Part shown: in pieces, positions 15,092 through 23,300 of the stretch | How positions within the stretch are numbered: the stretch's first letter is position 1 | Layout: every line of letters starts with the position of its first letter | Assembly (NCBI RefSeq): GCF_019331775.1 | Contig: NZ_JAHBBD010000025.1 | Coordinates: 1-33,286, forward strand | Direction: 5' to 3' | From: Bifidobacterium phasiani | GTDB taxonomy: Bacteria; Actinomycetota; Actinomycetes; Actinomycetales; Bifidobacteriaceae | Length of the DNA: 33,286 bases | The notes under the pieces: generated by a model | The model's database searches: none | What the model saw: only the letters and a program-made list of their open reading frames with translations | What the model was told of the DNA's origin: nothing | Program-made: the position numbers and the translations under genes

Positions 15092-15467
15092 ACGAATCGA
15101 CACGACCACGGCAATCGCCATCCATGACATGCAGATTGACCGCCATGGCGGCTTGCCCGGGATCCGCGACATGGGCGCGCTCGAGGCGTGCCTGGCACAG
15201 CCGTGGGGTAGGTTCGGAGGCGTCGATTTCTACCCCTCTCTGGAGGAGAAGGCCGCCCGGCTGGCCTACGAGGTCATCACGCAGCACCCGTTCGCCGACG
15301 GCAACAAACGCACCGGACTCGCACTGATGCTGGTTCTCCTGCGGGCCGGCGGTTCCCCCGCCGTTTTCGATCACGGAGAGCTGTACCGAGTGACGCTTGC
15401 GGTCGCGTCCGGCGACATGGACTACCAGGGTCTGCTCGCGTTCATCAGATCGTCATCTTCGCAATGA
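15081..15467 (+). CDS. doc: Doc-family toxin (Fic/Doc fold)
   Basis: A 128-residue Fic/Doc protein starting at GTG 15081, inside the antitoxin's last codons. The core motif is HPFADGNKRTGL (His69, Asp73, Asn75, Lys76, Arg77). Lys in place of the second Gly of the Fic motif (HPFxxGNGR) is typical of Doc, which phosphorylates EF-Tu with ATP instead of AMPylating targets. The length is close to phage P1 Doc (126). All motif residues are present, so it is probably active and needs the upstream antitoxin. It probably stabilises the surrounding segment. Confidence 0.9.
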   Translation: MRPERIDTTTAIAIHDMQIDRHGGLPGIRDMGALEACLAQPWGRFGGVDFYPSLEEKAARLAYEVITQHPFADGNKRTGLALMLVLLRAGGSPAVFDHGELYRVTLAVASGDMDYQGLLAFIRSSSSQ

Positions 15468-15821
15468 TCGTGGTTTCGAGGGGTAAGCCATCGCTGATTC
15501 GCCCTGTTGCGTTATTTGTCGGCAGACCTGGCTGCGGTGATGTCTGACGCACCGTGCATAAGGACCCGCCGGTTCGATGTTCGTCAAGCCTCGAGCCAAG
15601 CCGTTGTCACATGGCAAGTCCGCTCGCGGACAGAGAATCGGCATATCCATTTGCCGCGTCGATAGTCGGCTTCGGCAGACGCTGGCCTCGAGGCGGACAT
15701 CGGCCGCGTCTCGGAACCGTGTCGGCCACGGGCTCATCGAGGACATAAACCCGAACATCGGGTTGTGTCTTGGCGGATTCGCGTCGTTCGTCGTGCGTCC
15801 CGGTTATCAGCGGGTGCGTTT
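15468..15821. other. no gene recognised
   Basis: About 350 bp between doc and fold-back copy 2. An 82-codon plus-strand frame starting at 15577 ends just at the element (GYQRVRF), but it has no RBS and no recognised similarity. May be debris of the sequence carried with the TA cassette. Confidence 0.45.
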
Positions 15822-16008
15822 TTGATTATGTGTAGTGGATTGGCGGTCTTGCAGACACCTATCTGCGTTAGTTGGGGCAGGGTTTCCGGAAGACCCGGAG
15901 TATGAGGGGCGGTATTGCAAGGCCGATACTCCGGGTATGGCGTTCCGGCTGCCTCACCTAGCGCAGATAGGTGTCCGCAAACCCCCGAATCCACCACAGT
16001 TAACGCAT
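15822..16008. repeat. 187-bp fold-back element, copy 2
   Basis: Same orientation as copy 1, offset exactly 1831 bp. Differences cluster near the right arm (GTGTCCGCAAACCCCC here against GTGTCTGCAATGTCCC in copy 1). The 1.64 kb between the copies holds the HTH fragment and the Phd/Doc pair. Homology fades within about 10 bp outside the copies. Confidence 0.85.
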
Positions 16009-16037
16009 CAACACAAGCTGCGACACACATCGAGGCC

Positions 16038-16125
16038 GTTCCGCCCTCAATCCGCATGGAACACGCAATCGCACGGTCAGGGATGGCGGCGTCGGACCGT
16101 GTTCCGTCCGCGATCCGCACGGAAC
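16038..16125. repeat. two 25-bp repeats, each with GTTCC...GGAAC ends
   Basis: Copies at 16038-16062 and 16101-16125 match at 21 of 25 positions. Each begins GTTCCG, contains ATCCGCA and ends GGAAC, so each is itself a short inverted repeat. Apart from these, 16009-16321 shows no gene. They lie beyond the 3' end of the minus-strand RHH gene. Confidence 0.5.
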
Positions 16126-16321
16126 GTGCCAGGCGAGCGGACGACGTCGTGCAAGGTTGCTTCGCTTGCGGATAAGGCCGTGCCCATGACGCAGCCGAGA
16201 TGGATACTGCCCGCGTACGTCCTCGCCGTCACGGGTGGCGTCGCCTCGACGCCGGCCATCATGCCACGGGCGATGATCCCCAGAACCGGAGAGCCCAAGG
16301 CCCGGAAGAACCGGAACCCGG

Positions 16322-16669
16322 TCAGAACAGCGTGATCTCGTCCTGCTCCTCGCGCTCCAGCCAGTCCTCGATCGCCGTGCGCGCCAGCATCGCCATCGAC
16401 ACCCCGCGCTTCTTCGCCTCGTCGCGCAGACGGCCGTGGCGGGAGGCGTCCAGCCTGACCTTCAGATCCCTGTCCACCTCCGCGACGCGTGCGCCCCGGC
16501 CGGCGTGCACGCCCGGATCGATCGGCTCGACCGCGATCGGCACGTCCAGCTCGCGCGACACCGACGTGCGCACCAGATGGCTGAGCGACTCGCCCGTGCG
16601 CCGCATTCTCGACCGCGCCCTCGTGTCCAGTTCCTCGGGCACATGAATCTTCCACGCAACCGTTCCCAT
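16322..16669 (-). CDS. protein with two ribbon-helix-helix-like segments
   Basis: A 115-residue protein in which two segments look like ribbon-helix-helix (Arc/CopG/antitoxin-type) DNA-binding units. Residues 4-40 read VAWKIHVPEELDTRARS followed by two helices (SLSHLVRTSVSREL). Residues 69-105 read LKVRLDASRHGRLRDEA followed by VSMAMLARTAIEDWLE. RHH proteins normally carry one unit and dimerise, so this could be a single-chain pseudo-dimer repressor. The ATG at 16669 was chosen because the first strand begins there; upstream in-frame codons are arginine-rich shadow sequence. No toxin partner is adjacent. It is divergent from the broken flavodoxin-like gene and may regulate it. Confidence 0.72.
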   Translation of the reverse strand: MGTVAWKIHVPEELDTRARSRMRRTGESLSHLVRTSVSRELDVPIAVEPIDPGVHAGRGARVAEVDRDLKVRLDASRHGRLRDEAKKRGVSMAMLARTAIEDWLEREEQDEITLF

Positions 16670-16831
16670 GCGCCCATCGTACCGCCTCGCCGCCCCCGGC
16701 CGCGCACCGAAACGCCCGGCGTCATGCCGGATGCGCATGCAGCCGGGAACGGCCCGGGCATTGGCGGCGGCGGTCACAAGGCCCGAGGATGGCGGCGGAA
16801 ACGCACCATGGCGTCCCGGAAGGGAGGCGAT

Positions 16832-17366
16832 ATGAACATCATCGCGCTTCAAGGAAGCCACAACGCGCATGGGTCGTCGGCCATGCTGGCGGACGAGTTC
16901 ACGCGCGGAGCGCAGGAGGCCGGGCATGCGGTCACGAACGTCGACGCCGCGCACGCCGATCCACCCCTGCACCGGATGCGTGCGCTGCGGCTACGAGGGG
17001 CCGTGCGTGTTCAAGGACGGCATGGATGCGATCCGCGAGGCGATGCTCGCCTCCGACATGGTGGTGTTCGTCACGCCGCTGTACTACTACACCGTGTCCG
17101 CGCAGCTGAAGACGGTGATTGACCGGTTCTGCCCGTTCAACTCCAGCATCCAGCGCAAGCGCATGCGGTCGGCGCTGCTGGCCGAGGCGTGGGACTCCGA
17201 CGACTGGACGTTCGAGTCCCTGGAGACGTACTACCGCACGCTGATGCGCTACCTGAACCTCACGGACATGGGGACGGTGCTCGGCGCGGGCTGCGGCACG
17301 CCGGCGATGGCGCGCGCCTCGCGCTACCCGCGCCTGGCCTACGAGCTCGGGCGCGGGCTGCGCTGA
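16832..17366 (+). pseudogene. flavodoxin-like/NADPH-dependent FMN reductase, frameshifted
   Basis: From ATG 16832 (with AGGGAGG upstream) the frame encodes the FMN-binding start MNIIALQGSHNAHGSSAMLA, then AGHAVTNVDAAHA. Near 16960-16965 the coding sense moves to another frame, continuing IHPCTGCVRCGYEGPCVFKD, the metal/Cys region of this family, then DMVVFVTPLYYYTVSAQLKT and the C-terminus ending at 17366. One extra base, or two missing, would explain the shift. The 3' half keeps good codon structure, so the lesion is recent or a sequencing error. The intact protein would be about 177 residues, a cytosolic flavin oxidoreductase. Confidence 0.75.
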
Positions 17367-17466
17367 CGGACGGGCGGCCCGGCCGGCGCGGACCGCATGG
17401 CCGGACGGTTTCGCCATCCGACACAATGTGCGCGCAATGTCGCCCCCTCGGTGTTTTGATGAGGGT

Positions 17467-17712
17467 ATGAATGAGGAACATGCAAAGATCAGCCGCCTCA
17501 TCATCGACGGCGTACCGTTTGAATTCACCTCCGCCGAGAACGCCGGCAACACCTTCAAGGAGCTGCACACGGTGCTGACGAAGACCGTGTCCGACCGCAA
17601 GGTCCGCGAGTTCTCGTTCTCGACCTCGTCGCATCCGGTCGAGGGCCGGTCCATCGAGGTGCTGATCACCCCGTCGACCAGCGTCATCCTCGACGCGCCG
17701 CTCGGCTGGTAA
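17467..17712 (+). CDS. hypothetical small protein
   Basis: An 81-residue protein of unknown function starting at ATG 17467 with GATGAGG just upstream. Composition is mixed, with no membrane segment or signal peptide. It appears to be a compact alpha/beta protein (LIIDGVPFEFTSAEN, then EFSFSTSS and IEVLITPST as probable strands). Preferred over an upstream in-frame ATG at 17428. It is convergent with the membrane protein gene at 17948-18406, with a long hairpin between them. Confidence 0.6.
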   Translation: MNEEHAKISRLIIDGVPFEFTSAENAGNTFKELHTVLTKTVSDRKVREFSFSTSSHPVEGRSIEVLITPSTSVILDAPLGW

Positions 17713-17815
17713 AAGGCGCCGGCAGACGGCGCTCGACCCGCTCGGCGCCGGAGGCCCTACAGCGCCGTGACGAGCGACCGGCCGCGCGGCCGCCGCAGAG
17801 CCGCCCGATACGACG

Positions 17816-17890
17816 GACTCCCCGGACCTACGGATCATGACCGCGATGGCGATTGCCCACCGCGACCACGGTCCGCGGATCCGGGGAGTC
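17816..17890. terminator. long imperfect hairpin between convergent genes
   Basis: GACTCCCCGGA (17816-17826) pairs perfectly with 17880-17890. Pairing continues inward, with scattered mismatches, for about 20 more positions. It sits between the ends of 17467-17712 (+) and 17948-18406 (-) and can serve both. Confidence 0.55.
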
Positions 17891-17947
17891 CCTGCATATG
17901 CGGGCCCTTCCGCGCCCGCCCTGCCGCCGGCCGGGGCGGGCGCCGGC

Positions 17948-18406
17948 TCACACGGCCGTGCCGTTGGCGTCGAGATTCGGATTGTGCTTGGAGTTCCCGG
18001 CCGTGAAGAACAGGCTGACCACGCCGACGGCGAACACGACGGCGATGGCGAGCACCAGCCAGATCGGCCTGCTCGGCAGCCACATCACGACCACGAAGGC
18101 GATCGCGGCGATGACGATGAGAATCCAGCTGACCACGCGGAACCACTGGTGGACGGAATGCGGGGACTTGAGCAGCTTCGGGTTGCGCAGCGACAGATCG
18201 GTGTCGGCGGTCACCTCGGGGGCCAGCGTCGTGGCGGTCGGCTTCCACTCGCCGTCGGTGCCCTCCTGCAGGCGAATCGACTTCTGCTGCAGCGCGTACT
18301 CGTCGATCATGCCGGAACGGGCGCGACCCTTCGTCTGGTCGTACTGCTGCGGCACTCCCCTGCGATTCCTCTTCTCCTGCGCACGACGCTCGGCACGGTT
18401 CGGCAT
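17948..18406 (-). CDS. conserved-looking two-helix membrane protein
   Basis: A 152-residue protein with a basic N-terminus (MPNRAERRAQEKRNRRG), a hydrophilic region to about residue 88, two predicted transmembrane helices at about 91-110 and 115-135, and a short polar C-terminus. The start at 18406 has a strong RBS (AAGGAG, 6 nt spacing), which rules out the upstream in-frame ATG at 18445. The family is not recognised. The positive N-terminus suggests a cytosolic tail that could bind nucleic acid or phospholipid head groups. Monocistronic by position. Confidence 0.75.
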   Translation of the reverse strand: MPNRAERRAQEKRNRRGVPQQYDQTKGRARSGMIDEYALQQKSIRLQEGTDGEWKPTATTLAPEVTADTDLSLRNPKLLKSPHSVHQWFRVVSWILIVIAAIAFVVVMWLPSRPIWLVLAIAVVFAVGVVSLFFTAGNSKHNPNLDANGTAV

Positions 18407-18705
18407 GTTCACTCCTTCATGACACTGACGGTTCGTCAACTCCAAGTCACTTTACAACACGACCTGCCGAATGGGCGCAAATCCATCCCGGTTCTCGACG
18501 GGCCGCGACATTCCCGCACGCCACCGGCACGGCCACGCGCCTTACTGGACCAAACCGACCGGCATCGGGGGCCTTGAGCCGGCGTGCCGGATGCCTCCTG
18601 CCGTACGAGACAGGTAACGGCAGGGACAGTGACGTGGACGGCGGCACCTCGTGGATTGCTGCCCGGAAAACGGGAACGGCATGCGGAAGACCGCCCGAAG
18701 CCGGC
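18407..18705. other. intergenic, no gene recognised
   Basis: About 300 bp between the membrane protein start and the gltD hairpin. It must hold the promoter of the 17948-18406 gene, but no clear -35/-10 pair was picked out. Confidence 0.5.
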
Positions 18706-18736
18706 GCTTGCAGGGTTGAATGCGGACCCTGCAAGC
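18706..18736 (-). terminator. gltBD terminator hairpin
   Basis: GCTTGCAGGGT (18706-18716) and ACCCTGCAAGC (18726-18736) form a perfect 11-bp stem with a 9-nt loop, 49 bp past the gltD stop. No T-tract follows. Confidence 0.6.
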
Positions 18737-18785
18737 CCGAACGGGGTGGGTGCCGTCCCTACGACATCGAGCGGCGGTCGCCTGC

Positions 18786-20318
18786 CTACCTCGGCAGCGC
18801 CATCGCCCGTGCCGACGCGGCGATCGGCGCGGGCAGCTCGGTCTCGCCGGTCAGGTAGCGGTCAACCGCGGCCGCGCAGGAGCGGCCCTCGGCGATCGCC
18901 CAGACCACCAGGCTCTGTCCGCGACCGGCGTCGCCGCAGGCGAACACGCCGTCCTGCGAGGTGGCGTACGAGTCGTCGCGCGCCACGTTGCCGCGCCCGT
19001 CGAGCTCGACCGGCAGCTGGTCGACCAGCGTGGTGGTGTCCGGGTGCAGGAACCCGACCGAAATCAGCACCAGGTCGGCGGGCAGCACGCGCTCGGTGCC
19101 CGGCTGGCGGGTGAACGGCCCGTCCTCGCCCGGGGCGACCGTGACGACCTTCAGCCCGGTCACGTGGCCGCGCTCGTCGGCGACGAAGCCGGTGGCGGTG
19201 GCGGAGTTCTCCACCGTGACCTTGGCCCGGTCCTCCTCGGAGCCGACGAAGTGCACCGAATCCGTGTTGTACAGGTACTCGCCGCCCTCCTCCATCGAAC
19301 TGGTCTTCTGGTACAGGCGGGCGTAGGTCGGCCACGGCTGGTTCGCCGGCCGCTCGGTCGGCTCCTTGGGCATGATCTGCAGCACGGTCACGCTCCTGGC
19401 GCCCTGGCGGATCGCGGTGCCCAGGCAGTCGGAGCCGGTGTCGCCGCCGCCGATCACGATGACGTCCTTGCCCGCCGCGTCGATGCCGTGGACCGGCTCC
19501 TTGCCGTAGACGCGGCGCGTGGCGTCCGGCAGGTAGTCCATCGCGAAGTGGATGCCGTCGAGATCGCGGCCCGGCAGGTTCATGTCGCGCGGCACCGTGG
19601 AGCCGATGGCGACGATCACCGCATCGTAGCGCGAGCGCAGCTCGTCCCACGAGATGTCCTTGCCGATCTCCACATTCGTGCGGAACTGCGTGCCCTCGGC
19701 CTCCATCTGCTCCACCCGGCGGTCGATCAGGTGCTTGTCGAGCTTGAAATTAGGGATGCCGTAGCGCATCAGGCCGCCGACCGCGTCATCGCGCTCGTAG
19801 ACGACGACCGTGTGGCCGGCGCGCGTGAGCTGCTGCGCGCAGGCCAGGCCTGCCGGGCCGGAGCCGACCACGGCGACGGTCATGTCGGTCAGGCGGTGCG
19901 GCGGCATCGGCTTGACGTAGTCCAGCTCCCACGCCTGGTCGATGATCGTGCACTCGTCGTTCTTGATCATCGTCGGCGGCTGGTGGATGCCGAGCACGCA
20001 CGCGGCCTCGCACAGCGCCGGGCAGATGCGCCCGGTGACCTCGGGGAAGTTGTTCGTCGAGGACAGCCGGTTGTACGCGTCCTCCCACTTCTCCTGGTAC
20101 ACCAGGTCGTTGAACTCGGGGATGAGGTTGCCCAGCGGGCATCCGGTCATGCAGAACGGCGTGCCGCAGTCCATGCAGCGCGAGGCCTGCTCGATCGTCC
20201 ACGGCTGCAGACCGGACTCGGCGTGCACGTCCATCCAGTCGCGGATGCGTTCCGCGACCGGACGCTCGGCCGGCTCGCGACGGGTCCGTACCTTAAGGAA
20301 TCCTCTGGGGTCCGCCAT
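18786..20318 (-). CDS. gltD: glutamate synthase small subunit GltD
   Basis: A 510-residue NADPH-oxidising subunit of glutamate synthase. Two Cys clusters near the N-terminus (CMDCGTPFCMTGCP and CPALCEAAC) bind [4Fe-4S] clusters. The FAD site GSGPAGLA follows at about 150, and the NADPH site GGGDTGSDC in the middle. The C-terminal FACGDAGRGQS closes the FAD fold. It passes electrons to the GltB FMN. ATG 20318 lies 1 nt after the gltB stop with GGAGCGCGC-like sequence upstream, so translation is coupled. Length agrees with family members (about 480-510). Confidence 0.96.
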   Translation of the reverse strand: MADPRGFLKVRTRREPAERPVAERIRDWMDVHAESGLQPWTIEQASRCMDCGTPFCMTGCPLGNLIPEFNDLVYQEKWEDAYNRLSSTNNFPEVTGRICPALCEAACVLGIHQPPTMIKNDECTIIDQAWELDYVKPMPPHRLTDMTVAVVGSGPAGLACAQQLTRAGHTVVVYERDDAVGGLMRYGIPNFKLDKHLIDRRVEQMEAEGTQFRTNVEIGKDISWDELRSRYDAVIVAIGSTVPRDMNLPGRDLDGIHFAMDYLPDATRRVYGKEPVHGIDAAGKDVIVIGGGDTGSDCLGTAIRQGARSVTVLQIMPKEPTERPANQPWPTYARLYQKTSSMEEGGEYLYNTDSVHFVGSEEDRAKVTVENSATATGFVADERGHVTGLKVVTVAPGEDGPFTRQPGTERVLPADLVLISVGFLHPDTTTLVDQLPVELDGRGNVARDDSYATSQDGVFACGDAGRGQSLVVWAIAEGRSCAAAVDRYLTGETELPAPIAASARAMALPR

Positions 20319-20319
20319 C

Positions 20320-23300
20320 TCAGCGCGCTCCTTCCATAACCTGCTCGTACACCTGTTCCCAGACGCCGGGCGCATTGAAATCGATATGCTCGGCCTCGGC
20401 CCTGCGCATGGCCTCGGTCATGGCCACGTACTGCTTCGGCACCACGTGCGTGAACCGCGCGGCGGCCGCGTCCCAGTCCCCGAGCAGCGCGGCGGCGAAC
20501 GCGGAGCCGGTCTCCTCGGCGTGGCGCTTGACCAGGCCGCGCACCAGCGCGGACGCGTCGGCGTCGAGCGGCTCGAACAGCAGCGTGCCGTGCTCGACGG
20601 CCTCGGGGTTGACCTTGCCCATGTCCAGGTCGAGCACGTAGGCGTCGCCGCCGGAGAAGCCGGCGCCGAAGTTGCGTCCGGTCGGGCCAAGCACGACGAC
20701 CGTGCCGCCGGTCATGTACTCGCAGCCGTGGTCGCCCACGCCCTCGACGACGAACGTCGCGCCGCCGTTGCGCACCGCGAAGCGCTCTCCCGCCCGGCCG
20801 GCGACGAACATCTCGCCGGAGGTCGCGCCGAAGCCGGTCACGTTGCCGGCGATGACGTTCTCGTGCGGGTCGAAGCCCACGCCCTCCTCGGGGCGCACGA
20901 CCATGCGCCCGCCGGACAGGCCCTTGCCGGCGTAGTCGTTGACCTCGCCGTACACGCGCAGCGTCTCGCCGCGCGGGATGAACGCGCCGATGGACTGGCC
21001 GCCGGAGCCGTGCAGGGTCATGTCGATCGTGTCGTCGGGCAGGCCCTCGGCGCCGTAGCGGCGGGTGATCTCGTAGCCGACCATCGTGCCCAGCGTGCGG
21101 TTGACGTTGCGGATCGGCATCTCGATGCGGACCGGTTCGCGGCGTTCCAGCGCGGGCTCGGCCAGACGGATCAGCTCGTTGTCGAGCGCCTTGTCGAGCT
21201 CGTGGTTCTGCTCGGTCGTCTTGTGCAGGATCGTGCCGGGCACCGGGCCGGGCTGCATCAGCACGTTGCTCAGGTCGATGCCGTCGGCCTTCCAGCGGCC
21301 GACCGCCTCGTCCTGGTCGAGGCACTCGACGTGGCCGACGGCCTCCTCGAGCGTGCGGAAGCCGAGCTGGGCGAGCAGCTCGCGCACCTCCTCGGCGACG
21401 AACATGAAGAAGTTGACCACGTGCTCGGGCTTGCCGGTGAACCGCGCGCGCAGCTCGGGGTCCTGCGTGGCGATGCCCTGCGGACAGGTGTTCTTCTGGC
21501 AGGCGCGCATCATCACGCAGCCCTCGACGATCAGCGCCGCGGTGGCGAAGCCGAACTCCTCGGCGCCCAGCAGCGCGGCGACCATCACGTCGCGGCCGGT
21601 CTTCAGCTCGCCGTCGCACTGCACGGTGACGCGCGAGCGCAGGCCGTTGAGGATCAGCGTCTGCTGGGTCTCCGACAGGCCGATCTCCCAGGGGGTGCCG
21701 GCGTGCTTGATCGCGTTGAGCGGGGCCGCGCCGGTGCCGCCGTCGTAGCCGGAGATCAGCACCACGTCGGCATGGCACTTGGCCACGCCGGCGGCGATCG
21801 TGCCGACGCCGAACTCCGAGACGAGCTTGACGTGGATGCGGGCCTTCGGATTGGCCATCTTCGCGTCGTTGATCAGCTGCTTCAGGTCCTCGATCGAGTA
21901 GATGTCGTGGTGCGGCGGCGGGGAGATGAGCTCCACGCCGGGCGTCGAGTGGCGCACCTTGGCGATCCACGGCGGCACCTTGGCGCCGGGCAGGTGGCCG
22001 CCCTCGCCGGGCTTGGCGCCCTGCGCCAGCTTGATCTGCAGGTCGGTGGCGTGCACCAGGTAGTCGCTGGTCACGCCGAAGCGCGCCGAGGCGATCTGCT
22101 TGATGCGGCTGTAGCGCAGCGGGTCGTTGATGCGGTCGTCGGACTCGCCGCCCTCGCCGGAGTTCGAGCGCGCGCCGATCATGTTCATCGCGATGGCGAG
22201 CGTCTCGTGCGCCTCCTGCGAGATGGAGCCGTAGCTCATCGCACCGGTGGAGAAGCGCTTGACGATCTCGCTGGCCGGCTCGACCTCGTCGATCGGGATC
22301 GGCTTGCGCGTCGGCCTGAACTTCATCAGGCCGCGCAGCGTCATCAGGCGGTTCGACGTGTCGTTGACGTGCGCCGAGTACTTCTTGAACATCCCGTAGT
22401 CGCCGCGCTGGGTGGACTGCTGCAGCAGGAAGATCGCCTCGGGGTCGTTCAGGTGGTCCTCGCCGGTGCGGCGCCACTTGTAGTCGCCGCCGGTCTGCAG
22501 CGCGTTGTGCGCGGTGACGTTCCACTGGTTCGGGTAGGCCACGCGGTGGCGCACGGCCACCTCCTCGGCGATCTCGTCGAGCCCGACGCCGCCGACCTGG
22601 GAGGTGGTGCCGGCGAAGTAGCGGTCGATGACGTCCCGGCTCAGGCCCACGGCCTCGAACAGCTGCGCGCCGCGGTAGCTCATGATCGTCGAGACGCCCA
22701 TCTTGCTCATGATCTTGAGCACGCCGACCGACAGCGCCCGGGTCAGGTTCGTCACGGCCGTGGCCGCGTCGACCTTGAGGTAGCCGCGCGCGGCGAGGTC
22801 CTCGACCGACTCGAAGGCCAGGTACGGGTTCACGCAGGCCGCGCCGTAGGCGACCAGCAGCGCGACGTGGTGGATCTCGCGCACGTCGCCGGCCTCGACG
22901 GCCAGCGAAACCTGGGTGCGCGTGTGGCGGCGCAGCAGGTGGTGCTGCACCGCGGAGGTGAGCAGCAGCGACGGGATCGGGCCCCACGTGTGGTTCGAGC
23001 CGCGGTCGGAGAGCACGATGAAGTTCGAGCCGCCGGCGATGGCCTCGTCGATCTCGGCGAAGATCTCCTCGAGCCGGGCCTCCAGCGCCTTGCCGCCACC
23101 GGCGACCTGGTACAGGCCCCTGACGATGTACGGCTTGTAGTAGCCCTCGAGGATGGCCGCGCGGTCGAGGCGCTTGAGCTGCGCCATCTCCTCGGAGTTG
23201 ATGACCGGCAGCGGGATCAGGATCTTCTTGGCGTGCAGCTCGCTGTCCTCCAGCAGGTTCGGCTCCGGGCCAATCGCCGACTCCAGGCAGGTGACGATCT

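Noticed and set aside
15577..15825. 82-codon plus-strand frame after doc
   Set aside because: No RBS, no recognised similarity, and it ends within the fold-back copy, so it is not called as a gene.
13991..16008. Integron attC sites proper
   Set aside because: The element ends do not fit the attC core consensus (GTTRRRY/RYYYAAC) and no integron integrase is present; only the general shape is similar.
18447..18734. 95-codon minus-strand frame between gltD and the two-helix protein
   Set aside because: No RBS, low-complexity Pro/Arg/Ala composition, and it overlaps the gltBD terminator hairpin.
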